A stretch of DNA of 6,585 bases from Sediminibacterium ginsengisoli (lineage in GTDB: Bacteria > Bacteroidota > Bacteroidia > Chitinophagales > Chitinophagaceae), in NCBI GenBank assembly GCA_943326215.1, contig CALPSK010000050.1, forward strand, positions 1-6,585, written 5' to 3'. Within the stretch, counting starts at the first letter, position 1. Every line of letters begins with the position of its first letter. Positions 1 through 4,764 of the stretch are shown here, piece by piece. A program made the translations under genes and the position numbers. The notes beneath the pieces were generated by a model. The model ran no database searches, was not told the origin of the DNA, and was given only the letters and a program-made list of their open reading frames with translations.

Positions 1-24
1 AATAACACTAAGTTCTACACTTTT

Positions 25-46
25 AATAGCTGAAAGCTATTTTTTA
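25..46 (+). terminator. Possible plus-strand terminator hairpin overlapping the gatA end
   Basis: AATAGCT (25-31) and AGCTATT (35-41) form a 7-bp stem with a 3-nt loop, and the plus strand continues as T4 before an A, giving a T-rich tail. This would stop plus-strand transcripts arriving from the left, that is from a gene converging on gatA outside the window. On the minus strand the hairpin is followed by AAAA, so it is not a good gatA terminator. The stem is short and AT-rich, and it overlaps the gatA stop codon. Confidence 0.3.
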
Positions 47-1506
47 TTAGAGGCCATCTGCTCTTTTGAAAAGCTTAATAAGCCCACTTCATTAAAACTA
101 GCACTCATTACTTGTAAGCCAAATGGCATACCATTACTATGCGTAAATAAGGGAATGGAAATGGCTGGTATACCCACCAAATTCGCATACACCGTATAGA
201 TATCCGCTAAAAACATTTCCGTAGCACTATGATTTTTTTCACCCAGACTAAAAGCGGTAGTAGGTACTGTAGGCGATAGTATTAAATCATATTTTGAAAA
301 CACAGTACTAGTTAAGTCCACTAATTTTTGTCTTACTTGTTGAGCCTTGGTAAAATAGGCATCGAAATAACCGGCACTTAAAACAAAACTGCCTAGTAAA
401 ATTCTTCTTTGTACTTCTTCGCCGAATCCCTCTGTTCTTGTTTTTTTATATAAATCATTTAGGTCAGCTACGCTTTCCTTAGTTCTATGACCAAATTTAA
501 TGCCATCATACCTTGATAAATTACTGGAAGCCTCCGCGGTGGTTAATACATAATAGGTAGGCACTAGATAAGAGAGTAATGAAAAATCAATAGCTTCTAT
601 TATATACCCATTAGCCGACAAGTCTTTTAAATAGGTTTCTATTTGCGTTTTAATTTCTGCATCTAGGCCAGGATGAAAAAGTGTTTCTTTAAAATAGGCT
701 ACTTTTTTAGGGCTAGTTGCCTTTTCTATTTCCTGACTTTCTATTTCTTTACGCTCTATTAATTTACTGTAAGCAGGAACGGGTTTACTAGAAACCGTAC
801 TATCAAATTCATCTGCTCCTGCCATTACTTCTAAAACAAGTGCAGCATCTTCAATAGTTTTTGAAAAAATACCAATTTGATCAAAGGAAGAGGCATAGGC
901 AATTAATCCATAACGAGAAATACGACCATAACTTGGCTTTAATCCCACTACTCCGCAAAAGTCTGCAGGTTGTCTTACAGAACCTCCTGTATCGGATCCA
1001 ATACTAATCATGGATAAACCCGCTTGCACCGAAACGGCAGAACCTCCTGAAGAACCACCAGGTACTTTAGAATTATCTATGGCGTTTTTTACAGGACCAT
1101 AAGCAGAATTTTCATTGCTGCTACCCATAGCAAATTCATCGCAGTTCTGACGTCCAATAATAATGGCTCCCTCGTCTACTAATTTTTGAATAGCGGTGGC
1201 TGTATAAACAGCAGTATAATTTTCTAAGATTTTAGAAGCAGCGCTTAGCTTATGTCCTTTATAAGAAAGTACATCTTTAATGCCAATAACTACACCATGT
1301 AATTTTCCTAAGGTTTTACCTTCTTTTCTCTGGGCATCTAAATGCGCTGCCAGACTTAAGGCTTCTTCAGAAAATATTTCTAGATAAGCATTTAAATTTT
1401 CTTTTGCAGCGATTTGGTCCAAATAATATTTTACTGCTTGGGTACAAGTGGTACGCTCTGCTACTAATGCAGCATGGTAGTCATTGATGGAAGTAAACCG
1501 AAACAA
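37..1506 (-). CDS. gatA: Asp-tRNA(Asn)/Glu-tRNA(Gln) amidotransferase subunit A, probable TTG start
   Basis: GatA is the glutaminase subunit of GatCAB. It releases ammonia from glutamine for converting Glu-tRNA(Gln), and in some bacteria Asp-tRNA(Asn), to the amidated form. The 489-aa product has the amidase signature and the Ser-cisSer-Lys triad as K77 (GVVIGIKDVL), S152 (PGGSSGGSA) and S176 (GSDTGGSVRQPADF). Spacings of 75 and 24 residues equal those I know for Staphylococcus aureus GatA (K79, S154, S178). The C-terminal substrate region with LVGIPAISIP and GMPFGLQVM is intact, so the enzyme should be active. No ATG gives a full N terminus; the frame opens with TTG at 1504-1506, producing MFRFTSINDY, which matches the usual position of GatA N termini. 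gatB and gatC are not adjacent, a common situation outside Firmicutes. The gene lies 11 nt after tatA and ends in TAG. Confidence 0.96.
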   Translation of the reverse strand: MFRFTSINDYHAALVAERTTCTQAVKYYLDQIAAKENLNAYLEIFSEEALSLAAHLDAQRKEGKTLGKLHGVVIGIKDVLSYKGHKLSAASKILENYTAVYTATAIQKLVDEGAIIIGRQNCDEFAMGSSNENSAYGPVKNAIDNSKVPGGSSGGSAVSVQAGLSMISIGSDTGGSVRQPADFCGVVGLKPSYGRISRYGLIAYASSFDQIGIFSKTIEDAALVLEVMAGADEFDSTVSSKPVPAYSKLIERKEIESQEIEKATSPKKVAYFKETLFHPGLDAEIKTQIETYLKDLSANGYIIEAIDFSLLSYLVPTYYVLTTAEASSNLSRYDGIKFGHRTKESVADLNDLYKKTRTEGFGEEVQRRILLGSFVLSAGYFDAYFTKAQQVRQKLVDLTSTVFSKYDLILSPTVPTTAFSLGEKNHSATEMFLADIYTVYANLVGIPAISIPLFTHSNGMPFGLQVMSASFNEVGLLSFSKEQMASNKK

Positions 1507-1517
1507 AGGCTTATAAA

Positions 1518-1706
1518 TTAAGCAGGTTTTTCGTCTTTTTCTTTGATTCCGTCTTCGATCTCTTTTTTCACGTTGTTTTTAGCATCGTTGAATTCGCGAA
1601 TACCCTTTCCTAATCCACGCATGAATTCAGGGATTTTACGTCCGCCAAACATTACTAAAATAACCACACCGATAATTAATAATTCTTGAAATCCTAAGTT
1701 GCCCAT
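1518..1706 (-). CDS. tatA: Sec-independent protein translocase TatA
   Basis: This small TatA/E-type subunit of the twin-arginine translocase oligomerises in the inner membrane to let folded proteins pass after recognition by TatC. The 62-aa protein has the standard plan: a short N terminus (MGNLGFQE), one membrane helix at about 6-20 (ELLIIGVVILVMF), the FGG hinge (20-22) leading to RKIPEF, an amphipathic helix of about 26-43 (RGLGKGIREFNDA), and a highly charged K/E tail. The conserved glutamate before the membrane helix (E8) and the phenylalanine of the FG motif (F20) are present. tatC is not in the window. The start ATG has an A/T-rich leader and no Shine-Dalgarno. gatA begins 11 nt after the TAA stop, so the two are probably one transcript. 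TatB-like function is less likely given the short tail and strict TatA pattern. Confidence 0.95.
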   Translation of the reverse strand: MGNLGFQELLIIGVVILVMFGGRKIPEFMRGLGKGIREFNDAKNNVKKEIEDGIKEKDEKPA

Positions 1707-1725
1707 AATATTGAATTTAGAAGTT

Positions 1726-1733
1726 TAAAGGTA
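1726..1733 (-). promoter_or_regulatory. Possible -7 element for tatA-gatA
   Basis: TACCTTTA on the minus strand differs from the TAnnTTTG -7 consensus only in the last base. It lies 19 nt from the tatA ATG, close to the spacing of the rplS promoter from its gene, and downstream of the rplS terminator, where a new promoter is needed. No TTTG or TTG is present 19-21 bp upstream (the site reads TGCT), so this is a weak or uncertain promoter. Confidence 0.4.
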
Positions 1734-1802
1734 AGGTAATTATAAAATAGAAAAGCAGTATTTTTTATGAATTAAACCTATGAAAAGCCAAATATTTGTT
1801 AC

Positions 1803-1842
1803 AAAAAAAGCCCCGTTTTCATGGATATGAGAACGGGGCTTT
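1803..1842 (-). terminator. Strong intrinsic terminator after rplS
   Basis: A 16-bp stem pairs 1827-1842 with 1807-1822 (GC-rich core GCCCCGTT/AACGGGGC, one G-U pair) around a 4-nt loop. On the minus strand it runs into seven T residues (1803-1809), the classical rho-independent form. It lies 33 nt after the rplS stop and insulates tatA from it. On the plus strand the tail is TTTATATAG, a much poorer T tract, so the signal is mainly one-directional. Confidence 0.93.
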
Positions 1843-1875
1843 ATATAGTTTACTAGTGGTGTACTAGCTATCTTT

Positions 1876-2226
1876 CTAGAATCTTTTTTCTTTAATACGA
1901 GCGCTCTTACCGCTTCTATCGCGTAAGTAATACAATTTAGCGCGACGTACTTTACCAGACTTATTCAACAAAATACCATCGATATTAGGTGATAAGAAAG
2001 GGAATAAACGCTCTACGCCTACTCCGTCAGAAATTTTACGCACTGTAAAAGAGGCTGTTGCGCCTGTTCCTTGTGTTTTAATAACATCTCCACGGAAACT
2101 TTGAATACGCTCTTTACCACCCTCTACAATTTTGTAGTTTACGGTAATATTATCACCAGCTTTGAAGGCTGGATAGTCTTTTTTTGCGGTCAATTGCTCG
2201 TGTACAAATTTTACTGCTTCGCTCAT
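1876..2226 (-). CDS. rplS: 50S ribosomal protein L19
   Basis: Ribosomal protein L19 (bL19) sits at the 30S-50S interface of the large subunit and contacts 16S rRNA in a bridge. The 116-aa product matches the usual length (~115 aa). Diagnostic segments are [18 protein letters not shown] (about 19-36), [15 protein letters not shown] (about 41-55), the block [20 protein letters not shown] (about 61-80) and the basic C-terminal part [20 protein letters not shown] (about 91-110). The ATG at 2226 follows an A-rich leader with no Shine-Dalgarno and is preceded at close range by a strong promoter, so the gene appears to be expressed as its own unit. In many bacteria rplS follows rpsP-rimM-trmD; here it is separated from them and flanked by rny and tatA. 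An intrinsic terminator starts 33 nt past its TAG stop. Confidence 0.98.
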   Translation of the reverse strand: MSEAVKFVHEQLTAKKDYPAFKAGDNITVNYKIVEGGKERIQSFRGDVIKTQGTGATASFTVRKISDGVGVERLFPFLSPNIDGILLNKSGKVRRAKLYYLRDRSGKSARIKEKRF

Positions 2227-2248
2227 AATACATTGTTTTTGCGGACGG

Positions 2249-2280
2249 CAAAGGTAGGAGAACCCACCTTATAATCCAAA
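2249..2280 (-). promoter_or_regulatory. Bacteroidota-type promoter for rplS (TTTG-N20-TACCTTTG)
   Basis: On the minus strand TACCTTTG at 2249-2256 is a full match to the Bacteroidota housekeeping -7 element TAnnTTTG. A TTTG -33 element sits at 2277-2280, with a 20-bp spacer inside the usual 19-21 bp range. Transcription should begin a few bases downstream, around 2240-2245, giving a leader of about 15-20 nt before the rplS ATG at 2226. The promoter is wholly in the rny-rplS gap. A second TTTGGAT copy lies just upstream of the -33 box. Confidence 0.8.
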
Positions 2281-2306
2281 TTATTTGATCCAAAATTAAT
2301 AATCGC

Positions 2307-3872
2307 CTATCTGGCAATGTTCACAGCCCTTTTCTCCCTTATAACGGTTACTTTAATTTGACCAGGGTAAGTCATCTCAGTTTGTATTTTTTGGGCTATT
2401 TCGAAGCTTAATTGATCAGAACTGGCATCCGTTACCTTTTCAGCCTCCACAATGACTCTTAACTCACGACCCGCTTGAATCGCATAGGCTTTTTCTACCC
2501 CTGTGTAGTTCATGGCTAAGTTTTCTAAGTCCTTGATTCTCTGAATATATTGTTGCATAATCTCTCTTCTTGCCCCTGGTCTCGCACCGCTAATCGCGTC
2601 ACAAGCCTGGATAATAGGAGAAATCACATATTCCATTTCCATTTCATCATGGTGGGCCCCAATGGCATTCACCACTGCTGGGTTTTCACCGTATTTCTCA
2701 GCTAGTTTAGCCCCTAATAAGGCGTGGCTTAACTCCGTTTCTTCATCAGGCACTTTACCTATATCATGTAATAGACCTGCTCTTTTCGCTAGTTTTGGAT
2801 TCAATCCTAATTCTGCTGCCATGATACCACATAAATTAGCGGTCTCACGTGAGTGCATTAATAAGTTTTGACCATAAGAAGAACGGAATCTCATTTTACC
2901 AATAATTCTGATCAACTCTTTATGTAATCCATGAATTCCTAATTCGATAACTGTTCTTTCTCCAATTTCTGCAATTTGATCTTCTAATTGACGACGTGTT
3001 TTTTCTACCACTTCTTCAATACGTGCTGGATGTATACGACCATCTGCCACTAAGCGTTGTAAACTTAAACGCGCAATTTCACGACGAAGTGGATCAAAGG
3101 ATGAAAGTAAAATAGCTTCTGGTGTATCATCTACAATTAAATCTACTCCTGTAGCTGCTTCAATGGCACGAATATTACGACCTTCTCTTCCAATAATTTG
3201 ACCTTTCATTTCATCTGATTCCAAATTAAATACAGTCACTGTATTTTCAATGGCTACTTCTGCAGCCGTTCTTTGAATAGATTGAATGATAATTTTTCTA
3301 GCTTCTTTGTTGGCCTTTTGCTTCGCGTCTTCGATAATCTCTTGTTGTAAAACAAGGGCCTGTGTTTGCGCCTCATGCTTTAAGCTTTCAATTAATTGTT
3401 GCTTAGCATCTTCAGCACTTAGATTAGATATCTTTTCTAATCTACGAATATGCTCTTCTTGGTGTTTCTCTAATTCAGTGCGCTTTACATTGATTAAGTC
3501 AATCTCACGATTTAATTTTTCTTTAATCACATCGTTGTCTTTGACTTGCTTATCTAAAGAAGCCTCTTTCTGATTAATTGTAAGTTCTTTTTGCTTAATT
3601 CTATTTTCCGCCTCGCCAATTTTTTTGTTTTTTTCTAAAAGGTCACGATCGTATTCGGACTTTAATTGCACGAAACGTTCTTTCGCTTCCAATTGCTTTT
3701 CTTTTTTAATCGTCTCCGCTCTTAATTCGGTTTCTTTTAAAATATTAGCAGCTTGTGCTTCGGCTTCTTCAACTTGTTTTTTGGTATTGCGGGCAAATAC
3801 AATTTTGCCTACGAGTAAGCCCCCGAGTAGGGAAGCGCCTCCAATGATGACGAATAATATGTTCTGGTCCAT
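2307..3872 (-). CDS. rny: Ribonuclease Y
   Basis: This 521-aa membrane-anchored endoribonuclease (RNase Y) initiates mRNA decay, cutting single-stranded A/U-rich sites. All family parts are present in order. An N-terminal membrane helix spans about 5-26 ([14 protein letters not shown] onward). A long charged coiled coil covers about 30-200. The KH RNA-binding domain at about 210-275 carries the GxxG loop as IIGREGRN (G228 to G231). The HD phosphohydrolase domain runs from about 335 to 430, with H340 in LLMHSRETA, the metal-binding H369-D370 in [13 protein letters not shown]407-H408 in [10 protein letters not shown] and D424 in [16 protein letters not shown]. The C terminus [20 protein letters not shown] is characteristic. 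Length is as expected for the family (~520 aa). The ATG is preceded by an A-rich leader without a Shine-Dalgarno. No terminator separates it from rplS, 80 nt downstream, so readthrough is possible although rplS has its own promoter. Confidence 0.98.
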   Translation of the reverse strand: MDQNILFVIIGGASLLGGLLVGKIVFARNTKKQVEEAEAQAANILKETELRAETIKKEKQLEAKERFVQLKSEYDRDLLEKNKKIGEAENRIKQKELTINQKEASLDKQVKDNDVIKEKLNREIDLINVKRTELEKHQEEHIRRLEKISNLSAEDAKQQLIESLKHEAQTQALVLQQEIIEDAKQKANKEARKIIIQSIQRTAAEVAIENTVTVFNLESDEMKGQIIGREGRNIRAIEAATGVDLIVDDTPEAILLSSFDPLRREIARLSLQRLVADGRIHPARIEEVVEKTRRQLEDQIAEIGERTVIELGIHGLHKELIRIIGKMRFRSSYGQNLLMHSRETANLCGIMAAELGLNPKLAKRAGLLHDIGKVPDEETELSHALLGAKLAEKYGENPAVVNAIGAHHDEMEMEYVISPIIQACDAISGARPGARREIMQQYIQRIKDLENLAMNYTGVEKAYAIQAGRELRVIVEAEKVTDASSDQLSFEIAQKIQTEMTYPGQIKVTVIREKRAVNIAR

Positions 3873-3925
3873 TGTTTAAATCTTGTTGTTTGTAAATAAT
3901 GCATACTCCCCTTTTTCGTTGTTAT

Positions 3926-3960
3926 TGAGGTTAAAACTTCATGGTGAGTGAGGTTAAAAC
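3926..3960 (-). repeat. Perfect 12-bp direct repeat pair in the rny upstream region
   Basis: GTTTTAACCTCA on the minus strand occurs twice, at 3949-3960 and 3926-3937, with 11 bp between copies and so a 23-bp period (about two helical turns). The intervening sequence also holds CTCACTCACC, which partly echoes the repeat end. The pair lies 53-88 bp upstream of the rny start codon and immediately downstream of the long hairpin. Such phased direct repeats often bind a dimeric regulator or arise from a local duplication; nothing here tells which. No promoter box matching TAnnTTTG is visible nearby. Confidence 0.75.
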
Positions 3961-3971
3961 ATTAATCCTAT

Positions 3972-4056
3972 ATTATTTATAAATCATTGATAGTCACCTA
4001 TAGCAAGCTTCATTTCTTCCTTAACTCTAGGATGACGTATTTAGATTATTCATAAT
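3972..4056 (-). ncRNA. Candidate structured small RNA or leader hairpin between zapA and rny (6S-like by position)
   Basis: On the minus strand this stretch folds into one long imperfect hairpin. Reading inwards, the paired arms are ATTAT/ATAAT, ATA/TAT, ATC/GAT, ATA/TAT, GTCA/TGAC, CCTA/TAGG, then AGT and AAG against CTTGCT, closed by a 12-nt loop (4008-4019). The arms are separated by one-base bulges and small internal loops; the inner 14 pairs are strongest. A rod with internal bubbles directly downstream of zapA recalls 6S RNA, which is linked to zapA in many Proteobacteria, and a separate 6S-Flavo family is known in Bacteroidota. I did not match the consensus of that family, and the large central bubble of 6S RNA is not clearly formed. 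AACCTTTG at 4061-4068, just upstream, resembles the Bacteroidota -7 element with one mismatch, but no good -33 box lies 19-21 bp before it. Alternatives are a processed 3' end of zapA mRNA or a regulatory leader of rny. Confidence 0.4.
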
Positions 4057-4128
4057 GCGTCAAAGGTTCCGCTACGAAGATAATCAAATAATGGAAAGAA
4101 TGGAGTCGATGGAGGCAAATTATGTGGC

Positions 4129-4446
4129 CTAAAGGGCCTTTTCAATAGAACTTGTAAGCGCATCAATCTGATTTTGAATCGCTTCTAGCTCATAGAGGTT
4201 CTGACCCGTCTGCTGCTGCTCGGTAGTGAACCAAAGTAAAACCATGGAAATATAGTCCTGCATATCCTTGCCCGCATAGGCATTTTTAAATTCTACCATT
4301 TTCTGGTTAATAAGGGCTGCCGTTTTACGAACCGCCTCCTCATCCTTGGCAGCTAGCTTTATACGGTAGGACCTATCGGCAATAGTAATATTAACAGGAA
4401 TTAAAGAGTCTTCTTGATGGTCTGTAATAGCTTGGTTCTCTGACAT
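4129..4446 (-). CDS. zapA: Cell division protein ZapA
   Basis: This 105-aa protein fits the ZapA family, cytosolic FtsZ-binding proteins that cross-link protofilaments and stabilise the Z ring. A poorly conserved tail (1-15) is followed by the small globular head, PVNITIADRSYRIKL (about 17-31), then the helix EEAVRKTAALINQKM (about 36-50) with the alternating hydrophobics of the family, and the conserved segment MQDYISMVLLWF (about 62-73). The C-terminal part, about 74-105, is a glutamine- and glutamate-rich helix expected to form the dimer and tetramer coiled coil. Length matches the usual ~100 aa. The start codon is 3 nt from the end of the upstream coiled-coil gene, so the two are very likely translated from one message, downstream of pheT. 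A short GGCC inverted repeat overlaps the stop codon, but no T tract follows, so transcripts may continue into the structured intergenic region. Confidence 0.93.
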   Translation of the reverse strand: MSENQAITDHQEDSLIPVNITIADRSYRIKLAAKDEEAVRKTAALINQKMVEFKNAYAGKDMQDYISMVLLWFTTEQQQTGQNLYELEAIQNQIDALTSSIEKAL

Positions 4447-4449
4447 AGA

Positions 4450-4737
4450 TTAAGGGTTCAAGTTTTTAATGGCAGTATCTATTTCTTTAATATAATGATC
4501 TACTTTTTTAATGAGGGCTGCTTTGTCGGTAGGCTGCATGCTAGCCGTATTCACCATGGCCGCCGCAATTTTAGATTTTCCCTCCTGCACTTGTTCCATT
4601 AATTCTTTTACAAGGTTTTGCTCCTTGGTCAAACTTGCCTTTAACTGCAAGTTTTCTTTTTCTATCAAAGCACTACGCTTTAATAAGAGTTGAAGTTTGT
4701 CTTGTAAATTAGCTAATGAACTAGCAATATCCACCAT
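4450..4737 (-). CDS. Short coiled-coil protein paired with ZapA (ZapB-like, function unproven)
   Basis: This 95-aa protein is almost entirely helical by composition. Residues about 4-52 carry leucines at near-heptad spacing (L8, L11, L15, L18 and onward through L30, L36, L42/43, L46) among K, E and Q, the signature of a parallel coiled coil. A less charged linker with MVNTASMQPTDK follows at about 61-72, then a second helix ending in KKVDHYIKEIDTAIKNLN. I recall that an EID-containing C-terminal helix of this type is typical of small proteins encoded just before zapA in Bacteroidota, usually left as hypothetical. There is no signal peptide or membrane segment, so it should be cytosolic. Its TAA stop is only 3 nt before the zapA ATG, implying translational coupling and suggesting a partner role at the FtsZ ring, analogous to ZapB. 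That role is inference from context and shape; sequence similarity to enterobacterial ZapB is not something I can claim. The ATG start is preceded by an A/T-rich leader without a Shine-Dalgarno. Confidence 0.8.
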   Translation of the reverse strand: MVDIASSLANLQDKLQLLLKRSALIEKENLQLKASLTKEQNLVKELMEQVQEGKSKIAAAMVNTASMQPTDKAALIKKVDHYIKEIDTAIKNLNP

Positions 4738-4764
4738 ATTTAAATTTTGATTTTACTAAAAAAT

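Noticed and set aside
1853..1867. CTAGT/ACTAG inverted repeat between rplS and its terminator
   Set aside because: A five-base AT-rich stem with no conserved context; the neighbouring 16-bp hairpin explains termination.
2231..2233. Second ATG just upstream of the rplS start
   Set aside because: It is out of frame with L19 by one base, and the frame from the ATG at 2226 gives the standard L19 N terminus.
2071..2274. Plus-strand open frame of 67 codons antisense to rplS
   Set aside because: It covers conserved L19 codons and the rplS promoter, with no recognisable product.
3286..3879. Plus-strand open frames of 84-95 codons inside rny
   Set aside because: They are antisense to the coiled-coil coding part of rny, are rich in Ser, Cys and Phe as expected for antisense of Lys/Glu-rich codons, and match no family.
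4115..4131. GGCC-CTTTA-GGCC inverted repeat at the zapA stop codon as a terminator
   Set aside because: Only four base pairs and no T tract after it on the minus strand; partly a product of coding sequence.
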